In this document: positions 7,550 through 14,090 of the stretch, piece after piece
Numbering within the stretch: the stretch's first letter is position 1
How the letters are laid out: every line of letters begins with the position of its first letter
Source: Planotetraspora mira
GTDB taxonomy: Bacteria > Actinomycetota > Actinomycetes > Streptosporangiales > Streptosporangiaceae
Assembly: GCF_016863275.1 (NCBI RefSeq)
Contig: NZ_BOOO01000020.1
Location: 124,001-188,000 of the forward strand
Length of the DNA stretch: 64,000 nucleotides
Reading direction: 5' to 3'
The notes under the pieces: generated by a model
The model's database searches: none
What the model saw: the letters and a program-made list of their open reading frames with translations, nothing else
What the model was told of the DNA's origin: nothing
Program-made: the position numbers and the translations under genes

Positions 7550-8551
7550 TCATGCGTGGGGCGGGACCCTGCGGGCGGACGCCGCGAGCCGGTCCGCGAG
7601 CGCGATGACAAGGCTGCGGAGGTCATCCGGTCGCTCGATGACGAACGGCCGGTCGAGCGACGCGAGCACCGGAGGCAACCAGTCGAGCCGCTCCGCGCGC
7701 AACTCGACGCGGAGCCAGCCCTCGGTCTCCGGATCTGCGCCTCCCGCGGATGGGGACTCCTCCACAGTCGCGACGCTGGCCGGAAGCCGGGCGCGGATCT
7801 GCTCGACCGTCCCCTGGATCCGCAGGACCACTTCATGCCGGTACCCAGCCTTGGCGAGCCCTGACAGGACGCGCTGCGCCGGATCGAGTCCGGCGGGCGG
7901 CTCGAACGAGCCGGGCAGGGTCCTCGTGTCTGCGATGCGATCCAGCCGGAATGTCCGGTCCTCGCCGATCTCGGCATCCGCACCCGTGACGTACCACCGG
8001 CCCGAATGGGCGACGAGTCCGTACGGATGCAGCGTGCGTTCGCTGCTCCGGCCGTCGGCGGCGGTGTACCTGATCGAGATCGGCCGGCGATGGCGCACCG
8101 CATCGGCGATGGAGAGCAGGACTGCGGCCTCCGGGGCGGCGAACTCGCCGGGCGGAGCCGTGAAGGCGAGGGATTCGAGCACGGTGGCGAGCCTGCGGGC
8201 GAGCCGCTCGGGCAGTACCCGCCGGATCTTGGCCGCCGCTGTCTCACTCGCCGTGCCCGTCGTCGTCATCAACCCTGCCCGGCGACCGGCGACCAGGCCG
8301 AGCAGCACGGCGAGCGCTTCGTCATCGCTCAACATAAGCGGAGGCATGCGGTATCCGGGGGCGAGCCGGTACCCGCCGTAGCGGCCGCGTACTGACTCGA
8401 CAGGCACATCGAGGTCGATCAGGTGGTCCACGTACCGTCGCACGGTGCGCTCGTCGACGCGGAGCCGGTCGGCGAGTTCGGACATCGTCCGGATGCCGCC
8501 CGACTGCAGGAGCTCCAACAGCGTGAGCACGCGCTGAGTAGGTCGAGCCAT
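7550..8551 (-). CDS. YafY-type HTH/WYL-domain regulator
   Basis: The 333-residue protein has an N-terminal DeoR-like winged helix (MARPTQRVLTLLELLQSGG, then MSELADRLRVDERTVRRYVDHL), the linker RGRYGGYRLAPGY typical of YafY-like proteins, and a WYL domain (about 145-225: ISIRYTAADG, LHPYGLVAHSGRWYVTG) followed by a WCX-type C-terminus. WYL regulators sense ligands, often nucleic acids or small molecules. ATG 8551 is chosen over a much longer open frame because it begins exactly at the HTH. It is divergent from the VOC protein gene 93 bp away and probably regulates it. Confidence 0.9.
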   Translation of the reverse strand: MARPTQRVLTLLELLQSGGIRTMSELADRLRVDERTVRRYVDHLIDLDVPVESVRGRYGGYRLAPGYRMPPLMLSDDEALAVLLGLVAGRRAGLMTTTGTASETAAAKIRRVLPERLARRLATVLESLAFTAPPGEFAAPEAAVLLSIADAVRHRRPISIRYTAADGRSSERTLHPYGLVAHSGRWYVTGADAEIGEDRTFRLDRIADTRTLPGSFEPPAGLDPAQRVLSGLAKAGYRHEVVLRIQGTVEQIRARLPASVATVEESPSAGGADPETEGWLRVELRAERLDWLPPVLASLDRPFVIERPDDLRSLVIALADRLAASARRVPPHA

Positions 8552-8644
8552 GTCACACAACTTAGTGAGAATACTGGGCGGTTTCTGTCCGGTATTCGTC
8601 CTAGTGTGCCGCGGGAGAACGGCCCATAGACCAGGGAGATCACC

Positions 8645-9043
8645 ATGGACTTCGTATCGATCCGCATCATCACGGGCGACGTCGCGCGCCTCGTCGACTT
8701 CTACGAGCGAGCCACGGGAGTGCGGGCCAGTTGGTCCACCGAGGACTTCGCCGAGCTCAGGACCACCTCCGCCACCCTCGCAATCGGCAGCACCCGCACC
8801 GTCCCGCTGTTCGCGCCTGGCGCCGCCCGGCCGACCGACAACCGCACCGTGATCATCGAATTCCTCGTCGACGACGTGGACAGCGTGCATCAGAACCTGG
8901 TCGGCTTCGTCGAGGAGTTCGTCAACGAGCCCACCACGATGCCCTGGGGCAACCGGTCGCTCCTGTTGCGTGACCCCGACGGCAACCTCATCAACTTCTT
9001 CACCCCTGTCAGCCCAGCCGCCATCGAGAAGTTCGCTCGCTGA
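8645..9043 (+). CDS. VOC (glyoxalase/bleomycin-resistance) family protein
   Basis: The 132-residue single-module vicinal-oxygen-chelate protein starts MDFVSIRIITGDVARLVDFYERATGV and ends with NRSLLLRDPDGNLINFFTPV, the usual metal-site strand. Such proteins act as dioxygenases, isomerases or drug-binding resistance proteins. A GGGAG lies before ATG 8645. It pairs divergently with the WYL regulator, an arrangement common for stress-inducible VOC proteins. The substrate cannot be inferred. Confidence 0.88.
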   Translation: MDFVSIRIITGDVARLVDFYERATGVRASWSTEDFAELRTTSATLAIGSTRTVPLFAPGAARPTDNRTVIIEFLVDDVDSVHQNLVGFVEEFVNEPTTMPWGNRSLLLRDPDGNLINFFTPVSPAAIEKFAR

Positions 9044-9118
9044 CGACAAGGCGACCTCCCGGCCGGCACCTCTGGGTGGGGACTCCGGGATCCCGGCGAT
9101 CTGGGCGCTCCCGTTGAA

Positions 9119-9188
9119 TGCGACTACCTCATCGTTGCCCCGTCATCTTTCCAAGAGGCAACGACTCACGATCCGGCCCGGCGACTGA
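9119..9188 (+). pseudogene. Remnant of a vapC 3' end
   Basis: From GCGACTACCTC to CGGCGACTGA the DNA matches the last 23 codons of the PIN toxin gene at about 13,144-13,213. CGACTACCT, CGTTGCCC, GGCAACGACTCACGATC and GGCGACTGATCA are shared, but small insertions and deletions break the frame. It is followed directly by a degraded msrA-end repeat, as the intact vapC is. The rest of the gene is not recognisable upstream. Confidence 0.7.
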
Positions 9189-9191
9189 TCA

Positions 9192-9256
9192 CGCCGGTCA
9201 TGAGGTCCAGGGGCAGGAGACGCCGGTGCCCACCAGTACGCAATGCCCCCATCGAA
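9192..9256 (-). repeat. msrA 3'-end repeat, copy R3 (strongly degraded)
   Basis: The sequence CGCCGGTCATGAGGTCCA, then GGGGCAGGAGACGCCGGTGC, aligns with the msrA end (CGCCGGTGGTCAGGCCGACC, then GGGCAGGCGACGCCCGTCCC) at about 31 of 43 positions. The alignment becomes weak after 9235. Its position directly after the vapC remnant supports the call. Confidence 0.5.
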
Positions 9257-9268
9257 CGACTCGATCTT

Positions 9269-9685
9269 TCAGAGCTGTCCAGGAAGCAGGGTGAGCCCGT
9301 CGAGGTGGCGGGGGCGAACGACGGTGAAATGGCGGCGATCAAGGGTTGCCACCTCAGACAGCCCTAGACGCTCGGCAATGGAGATCACAGACGCATCGAC
9401 CGCACCCAACGGAAGGCTGGCGTACATAGCCACGAGATCACCCATGCGGGATAGATCCTCGTCGGTCAGGTCGACCAGTACCAAACCGTTCCCGAACGAA
9501 TTCAAGAAGGCGGCTTCCGCCTTGCTCCCTTGTCGCTTCTCGACCAGTTGGCAAACCTCGGTGACGACCGTCGCGGGAACCAACAGCGGGCCGGGATGGG
9601 AGCGAAGCAGGTGCGCGCAGGTGGCGTGGTGGTCATCCCGGACGTTGATCGCTGCTACCAATGGCCCCGAGTCAATGACGATCAC
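9269..9685 (-). CDS. PIN-domain toxin (VapC-like)
   Basis: This is a 138-residue PIN ribonuclease-like toxin. The acidic metal-binding residues are seen in MIVIDSGPLVAAIN (D5), VVTEVCQLV (Glu), AVDASVISIAERLG (two Asp positions) and VATLDRRHF (Asp). PIN toxins cleave tRNA or rRNA. It is a homologue of the toxin at 12,779-13,213 but in the opposite orientation. The start ATG overlaps the stop of the upstream antitoxin gene (ATGA). Confidence 0.88.
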   Translation of the reverse strand: MIVIDSGPLVAAINVRDDHHATCAHLLRSHPGPLLVPATVVTEVCQLVEKRQGSKAEAAFLNSFGNGLVLVDLTDEDLSRMGDLVAMYASLPLGAVDASVISIAERLGLSEVATLDRRHFTVVRPRHLDGLTLLPGQL

Positions 9686-9888
9686 GAAGAGTGATTGTCC
9701 TCCGAGCGGAGGATCTCCTCTGACCGTTCCGCGAAATCGGGTTCTGCTTCCAGCATGCCGATGAAGGGCAGATCGCGAATCGCCGGCTCCTCGTTGAGCT
9801 GATCACGAACGAGGCGCAGGAGAGGAGCGACCTTCTCGTCGGGCAACTGATCCACCAGATGGTGGAGTTCCTCGCGCATCACGCTCAT
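9682..9888 (-). CDS. Antitoxin of the PIN module (VapB-like, short)
   Basis: The 68-residue acidic helical protein starts MSVMREELHHLVDQLPDEKVAP, a helix of the DUF2281/VapB-like type, and has an acidic tail ending EDNHSS. It precedes and overlaps the PIN toxin gene, so antitoxin function follows from context. No clear DNA-binding fold is visible, so autoregulation is uncertain. Confidence 0.75.
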   Translation of the reverse strand: MSVMREELHHLVDQLPDEKVAPLLRLVRDQLNEEPAIRDLPFIGMLEAEPDFAERSEEILRSEDNHSS

Positions 9889-10014
9889 GCATCGAGTCTA
9901 GCCAGATGGCCACTGCTGACAGGAGAACCCACGACCCGGGACTTCCAGCGCAATGAGCCACTCAGCTCCTGCGAAAGATCACTCCTTCCGGGCGTCATGC
10001 CGAAGGGTCACATA

Positions 10015-10094
10015 GCTTGACGCTGGTGCCGCCGATCCCGCAGTAGCCGTTGGGGACCTTAAAAGATATTGCTGGTGGTAGTCCTGTCAGCCGA
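10015..10094 (-). repeat. msrA 3'-end repeat, copy R2
   Basis: GCTTGACGCTGGTGCC, CCGCCGATCCCGCAGTA, CCGTTGGGGACCTT and TGCTGGTGGTAGTCCT follow the msrA 3' coding end with about ten changes. After the msrA part, AGGCACAATTT and TCACC, and CCTCC-GACTG 40 bp further on, resemble the DNA upstream of vapB at 12,522-12,592. This copy therefore also carries old vapBC-flank sequence. Bases 10,095-10,372 contain no gene I can support. Confidence 0.7.
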
Positions 10095-10372
10095 GGCACA
10101 ATTTCTCACCACGACCACACAGCCTGTGGATAATCCAGCCTCCCGACTGGGCGGTTCCTCGTGAAGGCGGATCAACCACGAGCCATGTCGTGGAGCTTGA
10201 GGAAAGAGCGACCGGATGAGTGGGTGGGGGCGCCTCGCCGGAACGCGACGCGAGTACGTCTGAGGGTGTCCTGACGAAAGTCAGGGGTGGGTAGGTGTCG
10301 TTCGGGCCCGCGTCCTGTGGATCTTTGATGATGATTTGGTGTAGATCAGTCCGGTTGATCATCGCCTGGAAT

Positions 10373-10560
10373 CATCAGGACTTGTCCGAGGATGAGCGGC
10401 AACGGCTACTGCCGCCGTTGCCGGTCAATCCCGCCCTGGGAGGTGGGTGGGTCGATCACATGCCGATTGGACGGGACCGTGGAATCCACCGTGGTACGGA
10501 CCCATCGGGACGCGGCCCGAACCTGCCATGTACCGCCCCGTCACATCCCGGTTGGGTGTA
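10373..10560 (+). pseudogene. Remnant of an IS5-group (DUF4096/DDE) transposase
   Basis: In one frame, bases 10,373-10,471 encode HQDLSEDERQRLLPPLPV, NPALGGGWVDH, the N-terminal DUF4096 pattern of IS5/IS427-type transposases. In another frame, from 10,473, the product TVESTVVRTHRDAA matches the DDE-region pattern (VDSTVVRAHQHAA). The two pieces are joined by an internal deletion and a frame change, and no start or C-terminus remains. It marks a past insertion event in the cassette region. Confidence 0.7.
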
Positions 10561-10659
10561 GCTCGTTCCGATGGAGTGGCTGAGCTGGGGATTCATGGTT
10601 CGGGGCCGTGCCAAATGGGCAGCACTGCCCGGGACGGCCATGTGCCACGCCAGTTCCCC

Positions 10660-11469
10660 TCAGCCGACCGCGCCTGCCGCCGAGTAGGTGACCAGGGTCT
10701 GGTCGGGGTTGTCTGCGAGTTGCAGCACGACGTGGCTGTAGTTGAGCGCACCGAGCCTCGGATGGCGAAGCTTCTTCGATCCGCTGCCCACCGCCATGAC
10801 GTCATGCCGCGGCCACCACTGCCGGACCTCCTCGCTGTCCCCCTTCAACCCCTCGATCAGGGCCTCGAAGCCGGGATCGTCCGGGTGCCCGGCCGCAGCG
10901 AGCCGGAACCGGCCGAGCATGGCCCGGGCCTCCGGTTCCCATTCGAGATACACCGTTCGGGCGCGCGGCGCGGTGAACATCCAGCGGACGAGGTTGCGCT
11001 CGCCGTCTGGCAGCGCGTCCCAATCGGCGAACAGCTCACGCGCAGAGGGGTTGGAGGCCAGTACATCCCAGCGGCGTCCCTTGACGATCGTCGGGAACGG
11101 CTCGAGCCGCTGCACTAGGGCGACCGCTTCGGGATCGATCCACTCCGCCGCTGCCGCAGCGGTACCAGCGCCGGGCCCGTCCTCGCCGCCACGGGCGAGC
11201 ACCCGCAGGTACTGCCGTTCTGCGCCGGACATCCGCAGTGCGTCGGCCAGGGCGTCCAGCACCTGGCCCGAGGGCCGCACGGGTCGGCCCTGCTCGAGGA
11301 ACGTGTAGTACGTAACGGACATGTTGGCCAGCAGCGCGACCTCCTCGCGGCGCAGTCCCGCCGTGCGCCGGCGGCTTCCGGCGGGCAGGCCGACATCGCT
11401 GGGACGCAGGCGCTCGCGCCGGGACCGGAGCAACTGCCCCAGGGCCTGCAGATCACCGGTTGCTGCCAT
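10660..11469 (-). CDS. XRE-family regulator with MmyB-like ligand domain (second copy)
   Basis: The product has about 269 residues: an HTH at residues 30-75 (GLRREEVALLANMSVTYYTFLEQG) and an MmyB-like domain (VQRLEPFPTIVKGRRWDVLASN, NLVRWMFTAPRARTVYLEWE). It is the same family as the regulator at 4,796-5,632 with clear divergence. ATG 11,469 is preferred; an ATG at 11,487 adds six residues. It faces the dienelactone-hydrolase gene across 77 bp that contain two direct repeats, TACCAGTAAC and TACCAGTTTC, likely operators. It probably represses the hydrolase gene. Confidence 0.85.
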   Translation of the reverse strand: MAATGDLQALGQLLRSRRERLRPSDVGLPAGSRRRTAGLRREEVALLANMSVTYYTFLEQGRPVRPSGQVLDALADALRMSGAERQYLRVLARGGEDGPGAGTAAAAAEWIDPEAVALVQRLEPFPTIVKGRRWDVLASNPSARELFADWDALPDGERNLVRWMFTAPRARTVYLEWEPEARAMLGRFRLAAAGHPDDPGFEALIEGLKGDSEEVRQWWPRHDVMAVGSGSKKLRHPRLGALNYSHVVLQLADNPDQTLVTYSAAGAVG

Positions 11470-11546
11470 ACAGCGCAGCCTAGTCATGCCAATACCAGTA
11501 ACAAGCTGCTCTGGTTACCAGTTTCAGTCTCGCCCAAGCTGGACCC

Positions 11547-12281
11547 ATGACGATCACCCCGGAAACCATCACCATCCCCGTGGCCGACGGCACCACCTTG
11601 CCCGCCTACCTGGCCCGCCCGGCCGGCCGCGCCGCCCCGGTCGCGGTGATCGTGGCGCACGAGCTATTCGCGGTGAACCCCGATATCCGAGGCGTGGCCG
11701 ATGCCTTGGCGCAGGCCGGATATCTGGCTCTCGTGCCGGAGTTCTACCACCGGCACGCCGAACCCGGGCGCTGGCTCGAACGCACCGACGCCGGGCGCCG
11801 AGAGGGATTCGCCCTCCTGCACCAGTTGCGCCGCAACGAGGCCCTGGCCGATGTGGACACCTGCCTGAGCTGGCTGGGCGCGCAGCCAGACATTCAGCAG
11901 ACCGCGATGATCGGCTTCAGCGCCGGCGGCCACCTGGCCTACCTCGCAGCCTGCCAGCTGCCGATCAGCCACACCGCCGTGCTGTACGGCGGCTGGCTGC
12001 CCACCACCGATATCCCGATGAGTCAACCCACGCCCACGCTGGGCCTGACCCCTGGGATCGGCGGCCGATTGCTCTACCTGGTCGGCAAGGACGACACACT
12101 GATCGACAGGGGCCAGCGCGGCCAGATCCGCGCCGCACTGGAGCAGGCCGACGTCGAGCACGAAATGGTCACCTACCCCGACGTCGCTCACGCATTCTTC
12201 TGGCCCGGCACGCCGGCCTTCAACCAGAAGGCCCGAGACGACGCCTGGACCCGGATCCTGGGCCTACTCGCCGACGCCTGA
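11547..12281 (+). CDS. Dienelactone hydrolase family alpha/beta hydrolase
   Basis: The 244-residue enzyme has the family features VIVAHELFAVNPDIRGVAD (Glu region), a nucleophile elbow GFSAGGHLAY with Ser where classical dienelactone hydrolases have Cys, an Asp in LVGKDDTLID and a His in YPDVAHAFFW. Ser-type members act on varied esters, so the substrate is open. It is divergent from an XRE/MmyB regulator. The pair is flanked by a 17-bp inverted repeat and then by msrA-end repeats R2 and R1. Confidence 0.9.
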   Translation: MTITPETITIPVADGTTLPAYLARPAGRAAPVAVIVAHELFAVNPDIRGVADALAQAGYLALVPEFYHRHAEPGRWLERTDAGRREGFALLHQLRRNEALADVDTCLSWLGAQPDIQQTAMIGFSAGGHLAYLAACQLPISHTAVLYGGWLPTTDIPMSQPTPTLGLTPGIGGRLLYLVGKDDTLIDRGQRGQIRAALEQADVEHEMVTYPDVAHAFFWPGTPAFNQKARDDAWTRILGLLADA

Positions 12282-12360
12282 GACTTCCCTCAGAACGAGC
12301 TACGCCCATCCCGGTTAAGGGAGCCCATAGATCACAAACCGGAGTCGAAGGGCCGGGAGG

Positions 12361-12521
12361 CTGGTCCTCGATCAGTGACCGGCAAGCCGGGCGATCAAGG
12401 ACCAGTACTGGATCAGAGGGTCTACGCCTCGCCGGTGGTCAGGCCGACCGGGCAGGCGACGCCCGTCCCGCCGATGCCGCAGTATCCGTTGGGGACCTTG
12501 TACAGGTACTGCTGGTGGTAG
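12361..12521 (-). repeat. msrA 3'-end and terminator repeat, copy R1 (near identical)
   Basis: Bases 12,377-12,521 match 13,251-13,395 at 144 of 145 positions (one G/C change at the Ile/Met-region codon). They contain the msrA terminator arm, stop codon and last 33 codons up to DYHQQ. The outer terminator arm CTGGTCCTCGATC (12,361) is also kept. After 12,521 the sequence turns into the vapB upstream region. The match is much better than for the other copies, so this is the youngest duplication. Confidence 0.95.
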
Positions 12522-12605
12522 CCGTTCACTCCAGGCCATAATTCCTGCTCACCCGAGCGGTTGAAGAGCCGGGCCTCCTGACTGACCGGCCCTTACACTT
12601 GGAGC

Positions 12606-12782
12606 ATGGCATTCGACGACGAGGCCCCGAGCGAGTCAGAGGCACTTGACGAGGTGCAGCTTCCTCGGCACCTCGCCGCACTGGTCGGCGCGCTCCACGG
12701 GCCGCCGGACCTCGGTGCCCGCCACGACCACTACCTCACCTATCCTCACCACGAGGAGCCCGGCGAAGCGGTCACGGCGTGA
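12606..12782 (+). CDS. VapB-like antitoxin (58 residues)
   Basis: The short acidic product starts MAFDDEAPSESEALDEVQLP and ends YPHHEEPGEAVTA. It lies upstream of a PIN toxin gene and overlaps it by four bases (GTGA), so it is very probably the cognate antitoxin. It is too short and acidic to show a clear DNA-binding domain. A TACACT hexamer ends six bases before the ATG, which suggests leaderless transcription. Confidence 0.7.
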   Translation: MAFDDEAPSESEALDEVQLPRHLAALVGALHGPPDLGARHDHYLTYPHHEEPGEAVTA

Positions 12783-13213
12783 TCTTGTGCGACACGGGAC
12801 CCCTCGTTGCGGCATTCAACAGGGCGGATAAAGATCACGGGCGCTGTGTGCGGTTCCTGGCGCGAAACTGGACCCGGCTCGTTGTCCCCTCGCTTGCCGT
12901 GACAGAAATATGCCACCTGCTATCTGACCCGGTTCGGCGTGGCAGTTCTGCTCTTGCCGCCGAGTTCTGCGCGGCGATCGCCGACGACGAGCTCCGGGTT
13001 ATTGAGGTGACACCTCACGACTACCGTCGAATCTCCGAGTTACTCGCGGCATATGCGTCTCTGCGGCTCCAAGCCGTGGACGCATGCGTGATCGCCCTCG
13101 CCGAGCGCCTCGATCTTCGCGAAGTCGCAACTCTCGATCAGCGGGACTACCTGGTCGTTGCCCCTCGCCACCTACCCAAGGGGCAACGACTCACGATCTT
13201 GCCTGGCGACTGA
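12779..13213 (+). CDS. PIN-domain toxin (VapC-like)
   Basis: The 144-residue PIN nuclease shows MILCDTGPLVAAFN (Asp), LAVTEICHLL (Glu), QAVDACVIALAERLDL (Asp) and VATLDQRDYLVVAP (Asp), so all metal ligands are present. The start is GTG 12,779 overlapping the antitoxin stop. With its antitoxin it fills the 704 bp between the two near-identical msrA-end repeats R1 and R0. A broken copy of its 3' end lies at 9,119-9,188, and the toxin at 9,269-9,685 is a homologue. Confidence 0.92.
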   Translation: MILCDTGPLVAAFNRADKDHGRCVRFLARNWTRLVVPSLAVTEICHLLSDPVRRGSSALAAEFCAAIADDELRVIEVTPHDYRRISELLAAYASLRLQAVDACVIALAERLDLREVATLDQRDYLVVAPRHLPKGQRLTILPGD

Positions 13214-13225
13214 TCAGTCGTCCCC

Positions 13226-13282
13226 AAAAAGGCTCTGGCCCTCGATCGGAGACCGGCAAGCCGGGCGATCAAGGACCAGTAC
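13226..13282 (-). terminator. msrA transcription terminator
   Basis: Reading from msrA (minus strand), CTGGTCCTTGATC pairs with GATCGAGGGCCAG, with an inner CCGGC-TT-GCCGG hairpin, followed by AGAGCC and a run of five T. This is a rare full Rho-independent terminator for a high-GC actinomycete. The same unit is copied in R1, R4 (with compensating base changes) and R6. Confidence 0.8.
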
Positions 13283-13395
13283 TGGATCAGAGGGTCTACG
13301 CCTCGCCGGTGGTCAGGCCGACCGGGCAGGCGACGCCCGTCCCGCCGATCCCGCAGTATCCGTTGGGGACCTTGTACAGGTACTGCTGGTGGTAG
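13251..13395 (-). repeat. msrA 3'-end repeat, reference copy R0
   Basis: This is the intact end of msrA (last 33 codons and stop) plus the near part of its terminator. It is the reference for copies R1 to R7 spread over 1,359-12,521. All copies have the same orientation. The gene-bearing stretches between them are 0.7-2.8 kb long. Confidence 0.9.
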
Positions 13396-13958
13396 TCCTC
13401 GGCGAAGTAGTACTCGCCGGCAGGAGTGATCTCGGTGGTGATCTGGCCGTAGCCGGCCTTGGTCAGGACGTCCTGGTACGCGTCCTTGGACGCCTGGGCC
13501 GCCTTCGCCTGCTGAGCACCGTGGGTGTAGATCGCCGACCGATACTGCGTGCCGACGTCGTTGCCCTGACGCATCCCCTGGGTCGGGTCGTGCTCCTCCC
13601 AGAAGACCTTGAGAAGCTCCTCGTAGGACACCTTGCTCGGATCGAACACCACCCGGACGACCTCGGCGTGCCCGGTCATGCCGGTACAGACCTCCTCGTA
13701 GGTCGGATTCGTGGTGTATCCACCCTCGTATCCGACGGACGTGGAGACGACGCCCGGCGTCTGCCAGAACTTACGCTCCGCTCCCCAGAAGCAGCCCAGT
13801 CCGAACTCCGCGATCTCCGTGCCGTCCGGGTACGGCGCCGCCAGCGGCGTGTCCAGCACCACGTGACGACCGGCCACCGCCATCGCCGCGGAACGGCCCG
13901 GCAGCGCCTCCGAGGGGTCCACCATCGATGTCTTGTTCCGGCCGAAGAGCCAGCCCAT
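13296..13958 (-). CDS. msrA: Peptide methionine-(S)-S-oxide reductase
   Basis: MsrA repairs oxidised methionine using thioredoxin. The 220-residue protein has the catalytic [14 protein letters not shown] block, [29 protein letters not shown], and a C-terminal [16 protein letters not shown] with two resolving cysteines. The start ATG 13,958 has GGAGG eight bases upstream and gives the usual MGWLFGR N-terminus; the frame remains open upstream. A T-run terminator follows the stop. Its 3' end is the source or target of the repeat family over the 12 kb downstream. The AT-rich 130 bp upstream (13,959-14,090) are shared with the divergent exporter gene. Confidence 0.96.
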   Translation of the reverse strand: MGWLFGRNKTSMVDPSEALPGRSAAMAVAGRHVVLDTPLAAPYPDGTEIAEFGLGCFWGAERKFWQTPGVVSTSVGYEGGYTTNPTYEEVCTGMTGHAEVVRVVFDPSKVSYEELLKVFWEEHDPTQGMRQGNDVGTQYRSAIYTHGAQQAKAAQASKDAYQDVLTKAGYGQITTEITPAGEYYFAEDYHQQYLYKVPNGYCGIGGTGVACPVGLTTGEA

Positions 13959-14090
13959 GTCGAACCTCCATCCGCTCTGACTGTCCCAACCAGACGGGGG
14001 CTTGGGTTGTTCCTGACGTAAGCGATCCTTAATATCCGGACATAGCAATCCTTATTTGTATTAAATCCTAGAATCAGCAAAAATTTGGAC

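Larger units (their letters stand above)
10554..12307. repeat. 17-bp inverted repeats bounding the regulator/hydrolase pair
   Basis: GGGTGTAGCTCGTTCCG at 10,554-10,570 and the complement of GGGCGTAGCTCGTTCTG at 12,291-12,307 match at 15 of 17 positions in inverted orientation. They lie just outside the XRE gene and the hydrolase gene. They could be ends of a decayed composite element linked to the IS5-type remnant, or old IS ends. Confidence 0.45.

Noticed and set aside
8551-9049. N-terminal extension of the WYL regulator frame up to 9049
   Set aside because: It runs through the divergent VOC gene as its antisense; the HTH begins exactly at ATG 8551.
10087-10362. 91-residue minus-strand open frame after repeat R2
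   Set aside because: Low-complexity product without domain; the DNA includes vapB-flank-like remnants, so it is most likely degraded non-coding sequence.
1359-13395. Classical integron with attC sites
   Set aside because: No integron integrase is present, and I found no canonical GTTRRRY core with paired R/L boxes in the repeats. The hairpins are better explained as msrA terminators.
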